DNA of 64,000 bases, from positions 806,697 to 870,696 of the forward strand of contig JBBDXT010000004.1 of assembly GCA_040902225.1 (NCBI GenBank). Direction: 5' to 3'. This DNA is from Chloroflexota bacterium (GTDB lineage: Bacteria > Chloroflexota > Limnocylindria > QHBO01). This document shows, piece by piece, positions 27,887 through 37,014 of this stretch. Both the position numbers and the translations under genes were made by a program. How positions within the stretch are numbered: the stretch's first letter is position 1; the number at the start of each line of letters is the position of its first letter. The notes under the pieces were generated by a model, which saw only the letters and a list, made by a program, of their open reading frames with translations, was not told the origin of the DNA and did not search any database.

Positions 27887-28794
27887 GCCGGCCCTCTTTC
27901 GCCGGGCAGCACCTGGCAGTGCGGGCAGAAGTGCGTGCTGCGCTGCCCCACCACGATGCGCGAGATCGGGCGCCCGCAGCGAAGGCAGGGCTGGCCGGTG
28001 CGCCGATAGACCACAAGCCGTTCCGCGTTGTCGCCCGGCTCGCCGTCCGCCCCCACGTAGTCCGCGAAGCTCGCGCCCCGGTTCACGATCCCCTGGCGCA
28101 GGACGGCTCGCACTGCCCGGTGGAGGCGCCGCACCTCCTTGGGCGTGAACGTGTCGGCGGCGCGCAACGGGTGGAGCCGCGCGCGCCACAGAGCTTCGTC
28201 CGCGTAGATGTTGCCGACCCCGGCGATGAAGGTCTGGTCGAGGAGCAGCGTCTTGAGGCGGGCTGATCGTCCCTGCAGCCGGGCGGCGAGTCGGGCCGAG
28301 CTGAACGAGCGGGCCAGGGGCTCCGGCCCGTGACGCGCGAACACGTCACCGACTCGATACGGCTCACGTGCCTCCGCGACGCGGCGCCCGGTGCTTCCCC
28401 GCCGGCCGGTCCTCGGCACACCTCCGCGCTCCCAGAGCCCGATCCTTCCGAACTTGCGCACGTCCCGGTAGCGCAGCTCACGGCCATCGGCCAGGCGGAA
28501 GACGACGCGGGCGTAGCGGTCGTCCGGGGTCCCCGGCGGGGCGACGATCAGCGCACCGGTCATCCGCAGCGCGACGGTCATCACCCGACCGTCGTCGAGG
28601 TGCAGCAGGACGCTCTTGGCCCGCCGCCCGACGCGGCGGATGGTCGCGCCGCGCAGCTCCGCGGCGAACCGCTCACCCGGCTGTGGGTGGCGGATCGTCC
28701 GCTCCCAGCGCACCTCGGCTTCCGCGATCGTGGCGCCCGCCACCCAGTGCTGCAGATCGCGCGCCACGGTCTCGACCTCGGGGAGCTCGGGCAT
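27883..28794 (-). CDS. mutM: Formamidopyrimidine-DNA glycosylase (Fpg/MutM)
   Basis: A bifunctional glycosylase/AP lyase that removes 8-oxoguanine and formamidopyrimidines. The catalytic N terminus is MPELPEVETVARDLQ (Pro2, Glu3). RRAKSVLLHL supplies the conserved Lys region, and IYADEALWRARLHPLR is the helix-two-turn-helix. The C-terminal zinc finger has CLRCGRPISRIVVG followed by FCPHC, a complete C4 set. At 303 residues it is slightly longer than E. coli Fpg (269), mainly through an Arg/Gly-rich insertion around residues 125-145. The start lies 3 bases after the polA stop. Confidence 0.96.
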   Translation of the reverse strand: MPELPEVETVARDLQHWVAGATIAEAEVRWERTIRHPQPGERFAAELRGATIRRVGRRAKSVLLHLDDGRVMTVALRMTGALIVAPPGTPDDRYARVVFRLADGRELRYRDVRKFGRIGLWERGGVPRTGRRGSTGRRVAEAREPYRVGDVFARHGPEPLARSFSSARLAARLQGRSARLKTLLLDQTFIAGVGNIYADEALWRARLHPLRAADTFTPKEVRRLHRAVRAVLRQGIVNRGASFADYVGADGEPGDNAERLVVYRRTGQPCLRCGRPISRIVVGQRSTHFCPHCQVLPGERGPA

Positions 28795-28797
28795 CGG

Positions 28798-31695
28798 TCA
28801 GCCGACCACTTCGGCGAGGACCGGCTCCTCCGGCTCTGCCTCACCCGCCGGCGGCGCCACCCGACGCCAGCCACCGTCGGCAATCGGCTCGAGGCGGTCC
28901 ATTCGATCCCAGTCCGCGCCCACCTTGAGGTCGACCGTGAGCGGGACGTCGAGCGGCAGGGCAGCCTCCATCACCTCCCGGGCGAGCGTTGCCAGGACCG
29001 GCATCTCGGCCTCATCGGTCTCAAAGACGAGCTCGTCGTGGACCTGCAGCAGCATCTGCGACTGGAGGCCGCGCTCCTGCATCGCCGCGGCCAGCCGGAC
29101 CATGGCGATCTTGATGCCGTCTGCGGCCGTGCCCTGGATCGGCATGTTGATCGCCATCCGCTCGCCAGCCTGGCGCAGCGATGGATTACGGGCGGAAAGC
29201 TCGGGGATGTAGCGCCGCCGGCCGAGCAGGGTCGAGACGAAACCCTGGTCGCGGGCGAGGATCTTCACCTCGATGATGTAGCGCCGGATCCCCTCGTAGG
29301 CGGCGAAGTAGTCGGCGATGAAGGCGTGGGCCTCCTCGCGCGGGATGCGCAGCCGATCCGCCAGGCCGAAGTCGCTCATCCCGTAGGCGACCCCGAAATT
29401 CACCATCTTGGCCATGCTGCGCTGCTCGAAGGTGACCTCCTCCGGCTTGAGCTTCAGCACGCGCGCGGCGGTGGAGCGGTGGATATCCTCGTGCGCGGCG
29501 AAGGCGGCCTTGAGCCCCGGGTCGCCGGAGACGTGCGCCAGGATGCGGAGCTCGACCTGCGAGTAGTCCGCCGCCAGCAGGAGCTTGCCGGGAGGGGCGA
29601 CGAAGGCGCGACGGATGCGCCGGCCCAGGGCGGTCCGGATCGGGATGTTCTGGAGGTTGGGGTCGGTGCTCGACAGTCGACCGGTGGCCGCCACCGCCTG
29701 CGAGTACGTGGTGTGCACGCGGCCGTTCGCGTCCATCAGCAGCGGCAGCGCGTCGACGTAGGTCGACTTGAGCTTTGCGACCTGGCGGTGCTCCAAGATC
29801 AGCGCCACCACCTCGTGCTTGTCCTTCAGCTCCTCCAGGACCGATGCATCGGTCGAGTAGCCGGTACGCGTCCGCTTGGTGGCGGGCAGTTCCAGCTCGT
29901 GGAACAGGATCTGCTCGAGCTGCTTGGGCGAGCCGATGTTGAAGGGATGGCCGACCAGCTCGTAGATGCGCGACTCGAGCGATGCCAGCTGCTCGCCGAA
30001 CTCGGCCGCCATGGCCGCCAGCACGGCCCCGTCGATCTGGACGCCGGCCAGCTCCATGCCGGCGAGAACGGGCAGCAGGGGCATCTCCACCTCGCCGAAG
30101 AGGGCCGACAGCCCAGCCTCGGCCATCTCGGCCTCGAGAGCCGGCTTGACGAGCAGCGAGATGAGGGCCTCGGCCGCCGCTCGGCGAGCGACCACCGACT
30201 CTTCCGCCCCGGACTCGCCGCTGACCGGCGGAGGCGGCAGCTCGGCGCCGTAGCGGTTGGCGGCGAGGTCGTCCAGGGTCTGGGCGCGCAGCGCCGGATT
30301 GAGCATGTAGGACGCCACCAGCGTGTCGACCGCGGGCCCTTGCAGCGGGGTCCCCAGCCGTGCCAGGAGCACGATCATCTGCTTGAGGTCGTGCCCGATC
30401 AGCGTCCGATCGTCGCGGGCGAACCACCGGGGAAGCCACGGCGTGCCATCTCCGACATCCAGCGGCAGGTACCAGCACGAGCCATCGGCTCCGGCCATCG
30501 CGATCCCCAGCAGCGCCCGGCCGTGGATGCGCCCAGGACCCGCCGCCCAGCCCAGCCCAACCGCGTCCCCGTGTGCCGCCAGCCAGGCCTCCAGCTCCAC
30601 CAGATCTGCCTCGCTGCGCGGAATGCGCGGATCGACGTGCTCGATGGCGCCGCCGGGATCGACGAGCGGGTCCGGCGCGGCGCGGGAGGACGCCCCATCG
30701 GCTGCGCCGCCGCCTGCCGCCTGCGACGCCCCGCTCCCCCCGAGCAGGTCGAGCGACAGCTGGAGGCCGCCCTTCGTGTCGCGCTCCGGCGCATCGTGCC
30801 CGGTCGGGGCGATGCTCGAGGGCGGCAGCCGATCGATCAGGGAGCGGAACTCGAGCTCGCGCAGGCGCTGCGCCACTGCGCGGCGGTCGTAGCGGCTCGT
30901 GCGCGCCGTCTCGAGCTCGAGAGCAACCGGCAGGTCGGTCACGATGCGCCCCACCCGACGCGACAGGAAGGCCGACTCCCGGTGCTCTGCCAGCCTTTCG
31001 CGGAGCTTGCCCTTCACCTCGTCGAGGTGCTCGTACAGGGCGTCGAGCGAGCCGAACTGCTGGAGGAGGGCGACGGCCGTCTTCTCCCCCACCCCCGGCA
31101 CGCCGGGGATGTTGTCGGAGGTGTCGCCCTTGAGCGCCTTGTAGTCGAGCATCTGGTCGGGACGCAGGCCGTAGCGCTCGGCCACCTTGGCCTCGTCGTA
31201 GACGACCGTGTTGGCGACCCCCATCCGGGTCGTGAAGAGCCGGATGTGGTCGTTGACCAGCTGCAGGCCGTCCAGGTCGCCCGACACGATGTAGGTGTCC
31301 ACCCCGGCGGCCGCGGCCTCGAGAGCCAGGGTGCCGATCACGTCATCGGCCTCGTAGCCCGCCAGCTCGCGGATCGGCATGCCCATCATCGTCACCAGCT
31401 CGCGGACGATCGGGAACTGGGCGCGCAGGTCATCGGGCATCGAAGGCCGGCCGGCCTTGTAGTCCGGATAGGCATCGAAGCGGAACTGCGGCCTGCCGAG
31501 GTCGAAGCTGACGATGGCGTAGTCCGGCTTCAGGTCCTGCATCCCGCGCAGGACGATGTTGAGGAAGCCGAAGATCCCGGTCACGAGCATGCCGTCCGAC
31601 GTGGTGAGCGGCGTCTGCATCATCGCGAAATAGGCCCGATACACGATGCTCGGTCCGTCGATGAGCATCAGGATCGGTCGGCGGTCTGCCATCAT
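28798..31695 (-). CDS. polA: DNA polymerase I
   Basis: A repair and Okazaki-fragment polymerase of 965 residues. The 5'-3' exonuclease domain (about 1-300) has LMLIDGPSIVYRAYFA, GYEADDVIGTLA and the helix-hairpin-helix GVPGVGEKTAVALL. The middle region (about 370-560), which is the 3'-5' exonuclease fold, lacks the metal-binding D-x-E (GLGWAAGPGR where DTET would be), so proofreading is probably lost. The polymerase domain has motif A DYSQVELRILAHVSGDP, motif B RSMAKMVNFGVAYGMS and motif C QVHDELVFE. It heads the operon and diverges from the J-domain gene at 31736 over a 40-base gap. Confidence 0.97.
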   Translation of the reverse strand: MMADRRPILMLIDGPSIVYRAYFAMMQTPLTTSDGMLVTGIFGFLNIVLRGMQDLKPDYAIVSFDLGRPQFRFDAYPDYKAGRPSMPDDLRAQFPIVRELVTMMGMPIRELAGYEADDVIGTLALEAAAAGVDTYIVSGDLDGLQLVNDHIRLFTTRMGVANTVVYDEAKVAERYGLRPDQMLDYKALKGDTSDNIPGVPGVGEKTAVALLQQFGSLDALYEHLDEVKGKLRERLAEHRESAFLSRRVGRIVTDLPVALELETARTSRYDRRAVAQRLRELEFRSLIDRLPPSSIAPTGHDAPERDTKGGLQLSLDLLGGSGASQAAGGGAADGASSRAAPDPLVDPGGAIEHVDPRIPRSEADLVELEAWLAAHGDAVGLGWAAGPGRIHGRALLGIAMAGADGSCWYLPLDVGDGTPWLPRWFARDDRTLIGHDLKQMIVLLARLGTPLQGPAVDTLVASYMLNPALRAQTLDDLAANRYGAELPPPPVSGESGAEESVVARRAAAEALISLLVKPALEAEMAEAGLSALFGEVEMPLLPVLAGMELAGVQIDGAVLAAMAAEFGEQLASLESRIYELVGHPFNIGSPKQLEQILFHELELPATKRTRTGYSTDASVLEELKDKHEVVALILEHRQVAKLKSTYVDALPLLMDANGRVHTTYSQAVAATGRLSSTDPNLQNIPIRTALGRRIRRAFVAPPGKLLLAADYSQVELRILAHVSGDPGLKAAFAAHEDIHRSTAARVLKLKPEEVTFEQRSMAKMVNFGVAYGMSDFGLADRLRIPREEAHAFIADYFAAYEGIRRYIIEVKILARDQGFVSTLLGRRRYIPELSARNPSLRQAGERMAINMPIQGTAADGIKIAMVRLAAAMQERGLQSQMLLQVHDELVFETDEAEMPVLATLAREVMEAALPLDVPLTVDLKVGADWDRMDRLEPIADGGWRRVAPPAGEAEPEEPVLAEVVG

Positions 31696-31735
31696 CGGAG
31701 TCTAGACCCGCTCGCCCGCCCTAGAATCCGCGGCA

Positions 31736-32248
31736 GTGCCAAGCGACGCTCTTCACGATCCCTACGCCGTGCTCGGGATCGCCCGCGATGCCACGCCGCA
31801 GCAGGTCGCCGGTGCCCATCGGCGGCTGGCAAAACGCTTCCATCCCGACCTGCATCCGGACGAGGAGACGGCGACGCACATGCGGCAGGTCAACGAGGCG
31901 TGGCGCATCCTCTCGACGAGCGCACGCCGAGCTGAGTACGACGCGGGACACCCCACCGCCGGCACGCCGAGCAGCGGGCATTGGGCCGCATCGCGGCGGC
32001 CGATCCGTCCGTCGCAGCCGACGACCACGCGGACCTGGGCGACCTGGCGCGCCACCAATGCGGAGACCCGCGCCGCGCCTCGGACGATTCGTCAGCCTGG
32101 CGAGGTCCAGCTGCCGCCGACGCGTCGACCGACACCGCTGGAGACCGGGCCGCGCACGTTCCGCGACTCCGGCTGGGCGGCGTTGATCGTGGCCGCGGTA
32201 TTCCTGACGCTGCTGGCGATCGCGGTGGTGGTGGGAAAGCTCGCCTAG
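31736..32248 (+). CDS. Membrane-anchored DnaJ-domain protein
   Basis: 170 residues starting with GTG. An N-terminal J domain (about 8-70) includes DPYAVLGIARDATPQQVAGAHRR and the intact KRFHPDLHPD motif that stimulates Hsp70 ATPase. It then has a low-complexity Ser/Thr/Pro/Arg linker and one C-terminal membrane helix (about 148-168, AALIVAAVFLTLLAIAVVVG). No Gly/Phe, zinc or substrate-binding domains of true DnaJ are present. It would position a DnaK partner at the membrane. It diverges from polA and converges with the anti-sigma gene, overlapping by 4 bases. Confidence 0.85.
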   Translation: MPSDALHDPYAVLGIARDATPQQVAGAHRRLAKRFHPDLHPDEETATHMRQVNEAWRILSTSARRAEYDAGHPTAGTPSSGHWAASRRPIRPSQPTTTRTWATWRATNAETRAAPRTIRQPGEVQLPPTRRPTPLETGPRTFRDSGWAALIVAAVFLTLLAIAVVVGKLA

Positions 32249-32940
32249 CCGGCGCGCGGGGAGAGCGAGAAGCGCAGGGCGGTCGATATCCCGAACAGGC
32301 CGACACCGGCGATGAGCAGGGTCAGCCACGGCTGCTCGGGTGACGAATTGCCCGTCACCTGTTCAGTGGGCGCGGCCTCGTCGACACTGGGCGGGGGCGA
32401 GGCTGGCGCGGGCGAGGCTGATGTGGGCGACGCGGGCTCGCCCGACCGCATGCTTCGGGGCGAGCTCTCGGAGCCGGCGTTGCCGGTCGTGTCACCCGGC
32501 GCAAGCGACGGCGCCGCGCTCGGGAAGGCCCCAAATTGGCGATCCGACGCACTGGCCTCCTGGGCACCAGGGGCGCTGGCGGCACGGCCGAAGAGATCGC
32601 CGACGGCGCCGGACGCTCCAAATCCGACGGCTCCGACCAGGACCAGTCCGACCCCGGCGGCCATCGCAGGGGCGGTGAGGCGGCGCAGCCAGGAACGCCG
32701 GCCGCCGGCAGGAGCCGGAGACGGCACGGGAGGGATGAGGCGCAACGGGCGCGACGGCGCGAGGTCTGGAAGCTCGGCGAGGGCGCCACGCAGGAGCGAC
32801 AGCTCGTCGACCAGCGGCCGGCAGCGATCGCAGGCCGTGAGGTGCGCGACGAGCGACGAGTCGGCGAGGGCGTCGGAATCGCCGCCGGCAAAGGCGGCGA
32901 GGCGCTCGTCGTCAGGATGAGGCGTGTTCTGCATGGTCAT
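32245..32940 (-). CDS. Zinc-finger (ZAS-type) anti-sigma factor with two membrane segments
   Basis: 231 residues. The N-terminal HLTACDRC (H-x3-C-x2-C, about 34-41) is the zinc-binding anti-sigma signature. Membrane helices follow at about 100-120 and at the C terminus (PWLTLLIAGVGLFGISTAL). A Ser/Pro/Ala-rich extracytoplasmic linker joins them. The ATG at 32940 overlaps the stop of the upstream sigma gene (ATGA), which is strong evidence for a sigma/anti-sigma pair. The predicted role is to hold the sigma factor at the membrane until an envelope signal releases it. Confidence 0.85.
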   Translation of the reverse strand: MTMQNTPHPDDERLAAFAGGDSDALADSSLVAHLTACDRCRPLVDELSLLRGALAELPDLAPSRPLRLIPPVPSPAPAGGRRSWLRRLTAPAMAAGVGLVLVGAVGFGASGAVGDLFGRAASAPGAQEASASDRQFGAFPSAAPSLAPGDTTGNAGSESSPRSMRSGEPASPTSASPAPASPPPSVDEAAPTEQVTGNSSPEQPWLTLLIAGVGLFGISTALRFSLSPRAG

Positions 32941-33566
32941 CGGTCCAGACGCGCCTCGTTCAGGAACAGTTCCCGGTGCTCGGCCATCAGCTCGCGGAGG
33001 CGGAGGCGGCCACGGTGGATGCGCGACTTGACGGTCCCGAGGGCGGACTCGGTCGCGTCGGCCACCTCGCCGTAGTCCATCCCGTACACGTCGCACAGCA
33101 CGACCGCCGTGCGCTGGTCCTGCGGCAGCAGCCGCAGGGCGGCGTCAAGGTAGCGGTACAGCTCCGAGCGGCCGGCCTCCGCCTCGGGATCGGCGGCCGA
33201 GCGGTCCGGCAGCTCCGCCTCCCCCTCCTCGGCGTCCGGCAGCGTGGTGGTCGGCTTGCGCTGGGCCCGCCGCAGGATGTCGTAGCTGGCATTGGCCGTG
33301 ATCCGCAGCAGCCATGATCGGAAGAGCCCGCCGCGGTACTTGGCGATGGCGTCATAGGCATGCACGAACGCGTCCTGGGCGGCATCGGCGGCCTGGTCGG
33401 GATCACCCAGCAGCCGCCAGGCCAGGCCATAGCAGGCCGATTGGTAGTGCTCGATGAGCTGCGTGAAGGCGTTGCGATCCCCCGCCGCCGCACGGGCGAT
33501 CACCGCTGCCTCGTCGGAGAGGGGCGCGGTGCGCGACGCGGGCCGGGCGGGGTCGCGAGGAAGCAT
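32937..33566 (-). CDS. ECF-type RNA polymerase sigma factor
   Basis: A 209-residue sigma-70-family extracytoplasmic-function factor. Region 2 is FTQLIEHYQSACYGLAWRLLGDPDQAADAAQDAF, shown here in part as LLGDPDQAADAAQDAF. Region 4 is LPQDQRTAVVLCDVYG, then ATESALGTVKSRIHRGRLRL, the helix-turn-helix that contacts the -35. A 30-residue acidic linker (EEGEAELPD) connects the two. It is translationally coupled to the anti-sigma gene. The NEW3/ABC exporter operon starts divergently 176 bases away and is a plausible regulon member. Its promoter specificity is unknown. Confidence 0.93.
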   Translation of the reverse strand: MLPRDPARPASRTAPLSDEAAVIARAAAGDRNAFTQLIEHYQSACYGLAWRLLGDPDQAADAAQDAFVHAYDAIAKYRGGLFRSWLLRITANASYDILRRAQRKPTTTLPDAEEGEAELPDRSAADPEAEAGRSELYRYLDAALRLLPQDQRTAVVLCDVYGMDYGEVADATESALGTVKSRIHRGRLRLRELMAEHRELFLNEARLDR

Positions 33567-33742
33567 CGGACACCTATGATCACATTCCGCGGCGCCGAGA
33601 AGTATTGCGGGGTCTCAACCTTTCATTGACCGCGAATTGGTTGCGCATTCCCGCATTTCTTGTCACCTTGCATCCTGCGCCGAGCCGCTGCGAGCACACG
33701 CCGAGGTGCTCCCGGCTTCGGGTGATGCGTGGAGGAGAGCGA

Positions 33743-34918
33743 GTGCCGACCGTACCGATCCATGGGCGCAGGCGAGGCGCCCCGCTGGCCGCCATCGGCC
33801 TGTTCCTGAGCAGCACCCTTGCGCTCGCCCCAGCCGCCATGGCCGCCGGTGCGACGCTCACGACACCCTACCCGTCCATCGTCGTGGCGCCCGGTTCCAC
33901 GGTGGGCTTCGACATCGCGGTGACGGGCACCGCGAACCAGCAGGTCGCCCTCTCCGTCTCGGGTCTGCCGGCTGGCTGGGTCGCCACCCTGCGTGGCGGC
34001 GGATACGTGGTCAGCGGCGTCCAGACCGATGTCGACGGCATTGCCACCGTCCGGCTCGAGATTGACATTCCCGCCACCGCGACCGATGGAGCGTCAACGG
34101 TGACCGTGGCAGCCGTGGCTGGCGGAGTGCGCAGCACGCTGCCGCTGAGCATTCAGGTCAGCACCGCGGCCTCTGGAGAGGTGACCCTGGCCAGCGACTA
34201 CCCCTCGCTGCAGGGCGCGTCCGGCACGACCTTCACCTTCAACCTCACCCTGCGCAACGAGAGCTCGGAGGACCTGACCTTCGCCGTCACCGCCGTGGGG
34301 TCCGAGGGCTGGGAGGTCAACGCCACGCTGACCGGACAGACGCAGGCGGCAAGCGCCGTGGTCAAGGCGAGCGACAGCGCGGCGGTCTCGGTATCGGCCA
34401 CGCCACCGACCGACGTCGCGCCGGACACCTATCCCATCAACGTGCGAGCCACTGTCGGCGACCGGACGATCGATGCGGAGCTGTCGGTGGTGGTGACCGG
34501 CACCACCGCCCTGACCCTGACCACCCCTGACCAGCGGCTCAGCAACTCCGGCGCCGCCGGCAGCTCGATCACGCAGCAGCTGCTGGTCCACAACGACGGG
34601 ACCCAGCCTCTCGAAGCGGTCGTCGTCTCCGCAACCGCGCCAACCGACTGGACGGTCACCTTCAGCCCGTCCGACACGATCGACAGCATCGCCGCTGACG
34701 ATGACGCGACCATCACCGCCACGATCGTGCCGTCCAACGACGCGATCGCCGGCGACTACGTGGTCACCTATCGAGCCCAGAGCCCCGATGCGGATGGCTC
34801 CGTCGAGATCCGCATGACGATCGAGACCTCGCCGCTCTTCGGGTTCGTCGGGCTGGCACTCATCGCTCTGGTCCTGTTCGGCCTGTGGTGGGTCTTCCAG
34901 CGGTACGGACGGCGGTGA
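33743..34918 (+). CDS. Secreted NEW3-domain membrane protein
   Basis: 391 residues. A twin-basic signal peptide (about 8-36, RRRGAPLAAIGLFL then ALAPAAMAAG) is followed by three immunoglobulin-like beta domains resembling the alpha-galactosidase-associated NEW3 domain. SIVVAPGSTVGFDIAVTG, YPSLQGASGTTFTFNLTLRN and QLLVHNDGTQPLEAVVVS are the strand patterns at each start. A C-terminal membrane helix (about 365-385) and basic tail complete it. The start is GTG 33743 with GGAGGAG at 5 bases; longer frames upstream run into the divergent promoter region. It overlaps the ABC ATPase gene by 4 bases, so it is probably an extracytoplasmic component of that exporter. Confidence 0.82.
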   Translation: MPTVPIHGRRRGAPLAAIGLFLSSTLALAPAAMAAGATLTTPYPSIVVAPGSTVGFDIAVTGTANQQVALSVSGLPAGWVATLRGGGYVVSGVQTDVDGIATVRLEIDIPATATDGASTVTVAAVAGGVRSTLPLSIQVSTAASGEVTLASDYPSLQGASGTTFTFNLTLRNESSEDLTFAVTAVGSEGWEVNATLTGQTQAASAVVKASDSAAVSVSATPPTDVAPDTYPINVRATVGDRTIDAELSVVVTGTTALTLTTPDQRLSNSGAAGSSITQQLLVHNDGTQPLEAVVVSATAPTDWTVTFSPSDTIDSIAADDDATITATIVPSNDAIAGDYVVTYRAQSPDADGSVEIRMTIETSPLFGFVGLALIALVLFGLWWVFQRYGRR

Positions 34919-35946
34919 CCGGGAGCGGCGAACCGCCCATCGTCGCGGCCGGGCTGACCAAGCGCTACGGCGACCTGGTCGCGGTCGACGGCCTCGACCT
35001 GGAGCTGCGCCGCGGGGAGATCTTCGGCCTGCTGGGGCAGAACGGGGCGGGCAAGACGACCACCATCCTGATGCTGCTGGGGCTGACCGAGCCGAGCGGC
35101 GGGACGGCGCGAGTGATGGGCCTCGACCCGGCGCGGGACGCTCTGCGCGTCAAGCGCATGGTGGGCTACCTGCCGGACAGCGTCGGCTTCTACGGCGACC
35201 TTACCGGGCGCCAGAACCTGCGCTACACGGCGCGGCTGAACGGGATGCGTGGTGAGGAGGCGGAGGGACGGATCGAGGCGGCACTGGCCCAGGTGGGGCT
35301 CAGCGATCGCGGCAACGGCCGGGCCGACACCTACTCACGCGGAATGCTCCAGCGTCTCGGCATCGCCGATGCCCTGATCAAGGACCCCGACATCCTGATC
35401 CTCGACGAGCCGACCGCGGCGATCGACCCGATCGGGGTGGTCGAGATCCTCCAGCTGCTGCGTGACCTCGTTCGCGAGCGCCGGGTGACGGTGCTCCTCT
35501 CGAGCCACCTGCTCACGCAGGTCCAGTCCGTCTGCGATCGGGTGGGCATCTTCGCCGCCGGCCGGCTCATCGGCCTGGGCACGGTCTCCGAGCTGGCAGC
35601 TCGATTCGGCAACGACACCGGCCAGGTCGAAGTCACGTTCGAGGGCGAGCAGGCGGCCGGCGCCGCCGAGCGCATCGGGCCGTTCCTGGGCGGCATCCCC
35701 CAGGTCGAGCACGTCGATCCGGCCGATGGCGCAGGAGCGCCGTGGCGACTGCACGTGCGACCGGCCAGCGCCGGGCGGCAGGTCCGCGAGGCGGTCCTTG
35801 CCGGCGCCGCGCGCGACGGGCTGGGGCTCACGGCCATTCGCTCGGCCGATCCCTCGCTCGACGACATCTATCGGGCGGCACTGCGCGAGGCGGGCCTGCA
35901 TCGGGCAGCGGTCGAGCCTGGTGATCCGGTCGGAGCGGTCGCATGA
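34915..35946 (+). CDS. ABC transporter ATP-binding protein (ABC-2 exporter type)
   Basis: 343 residues. Walker A is LLGQNGAGKTTTILM near residue 37. The Q-loop is in GYLPDSVGFY, and the signature is degenerate: YSRGMLQRLGIADAL in place of LSGGQ. Walker B is DILILDEPTAAIDPIG and the H-loop is in LLSSHLL. A C-terminal 80-residue regulatory extension follows. The GTG start overlaps the stop of the NEW3 gene (GTGA) and the 3' end overlaps the permease start (ATGA), making a strict three-gene operon. It powers export, or mechano-coupled movement, by the downstream permease. Confidence 0.92.
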   Translation: MTGSGEPPIVAAGLTKRYGDLVAVDGLDLELRRGEIFGLLGQNGAGKTTTILMLLGLTEPSGGTARVMGLDPARDALRVKRMVGYLPDSVGFYGDLTGRQNLRYTARLNGMRGEEAEGRIEAALAQVGLSDRGNGRADTYSRGMLQRLGIADALIKDPDILILDEPTAAIDPIGVVEILQLLRDLVRERRVTVLLSSHLLTQVQSVCDRVGIFAAGRLIGLGTVSELAARFGNDTGQVEVTFEGEQAAGAAERIGPFLGGIPQVEHVDPADGAGAPWRLHVRPASAGRQVREAVLAGAARDGLGLTAIRSADPSLDDIYRAALREAGLHRAAVEPGDPVGAVA

Positions 35947-36962
35947 CCACCGTCGAGACGGCCGCGACCGCGCCGGCGCGGAGCGTTCCACGCTCGGGAT
36001 GGCTGGTCGTGGCCGGCAAGGAGTTCGCCGATCACGTGCTGAGCCTGCGGTTCTTCGTCCTGCTCATCGTGCTCGGCCTGGCGGCGGGGATCCCGCTCTT
36101 CCTTGCGACCGAGCGGATCCACGAGCTGGCATCGGAGGTCAGCGGGGCACAGGCGGTCTTCCTGGCGCTCTTCATCATCGGGCCGCAGGACGTCTCGATC
36201 TTCGGGCTCGACGTGAGCGTGCAGGGCTTCATCGGCCTCGCCGCACCGCTGCTGGGGATCGCCTTCGCCTTCGACGCGGTCAATGGCGAGCGGGCGCAGG
36301 GGACGCTGCCGCGCCTCGTCGCGCAGCCGATCCATCGCGACGACGTGATCAACGGCAAGTTCGTCGCGTCCCTGGCGGCGATCACGCTGGTGCTGCTGTC
36401 GGTGGTGCTGCTGATCTCCGGTTTCGGTCTGCTGCGGCTCGGAATCGTGCCGGCCTGGTCCGAGGTTTTCCGCCTGCTCGTATGGTTCGTGGTGACGATC
36501 GCATATGTCGCGGTCTGGCTCGCGTTCGGGCTGCTGCTCTCGGTGGTGGTGCACCGCGCGGCAACGGCCGCGCTGATCGGGTTCGGCGTCTGGATGGGGA
36601 TCGCCATGTTCGGCCGCTTCGTGCTGAACCTATTGCTGGGCGCCATCGCCCCGGTGACCGACAGCACCGCCATCGACCGGGCGCTCGGCCTCTACCAGCT
36701 GCACGCCTTCGTGCTGCGACTGCTGCCGACGACGCTGTATTCGGAGGCGTCATCGGTGCTGCTCAACCCCTCGCTGACCGGGACCAACACCCCGGCCACG
36801 CTCGGCGAGCTGACGCAGGCGCAGCAGCAGATCCCCAGCCTCCTGTCGCTCGACCAGAGCCTGCTGCTGGTGTGGCCGCACGTCGTCGCGCTGGTGGCGC
36901 TGACCGTGATCTGCTTCGCGATCGGCTACATCCAGTTCATGCGCCAGGAGGTCCGCGCCTAG
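35943..36962 (+). CDS. ABC-2 type transporter permease (NosY-like)
   Basis: A 339-residue permease with about six membrane helices (start points about 37, 165, 190, 205, 310). Its central FAFDAVNGERAQGTLPRLVAQPIHRDDVINGKFVA element is characteristic of ABC-2 permeases of the NosY/GldF type; the core is NGERAQGTLPRLVAQPI. A long extracytoplasmic loop sits between the last helices. It is coupled to the ATPase by a 4-base overlap. The NEW3 partner plus ATPase plus ABC-2 permease organisation recurs in Actinobacteria and Chloroflexota; the substrate is not known. Confidence 0.9.
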   Translation: MTTVETAATAPARSVPRSGWLVVAGKEFADHVLSLRFFVLLIVLGLAAGIPLFLATERIHELASEVSGAQAVFLALFIIGPQDVSIFGLDVSVQGFIGLAAPLLGIAFAFDAVNGERAQGTLPRLVAQPIHRDDVINGKFVASLAAITLVLLSVVLLISGFGLLRLGIVPAWSEVFRLLVWFVVTIAYVAVWLAFGLLLSVVVHRAATAALIGFGVWMGIAMFGRFVLNLLLGAIAPVTDSTAIDRALGLYQLHAFVLRLLPTTLYSEASSVLLNPSLTGTNTPATLGELTQAQQQIPSLLSLDQSLLLVWPHVVALVALTVICFAIGYIQFMRQEVRA

Positions 36963-37014
36963 GCACCGCCGCCTAGCCACGCCGCGCGCGTCGCGGGTAC
37001 CATGCCTCCCCCGC

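Noticed and set aside
28330..31935. 1201-codon open frame on the plus strand
   Set aside because: Antisense to mutM and polA, whose motifs are complete on the minus strand; composition is that of a shadow frame.
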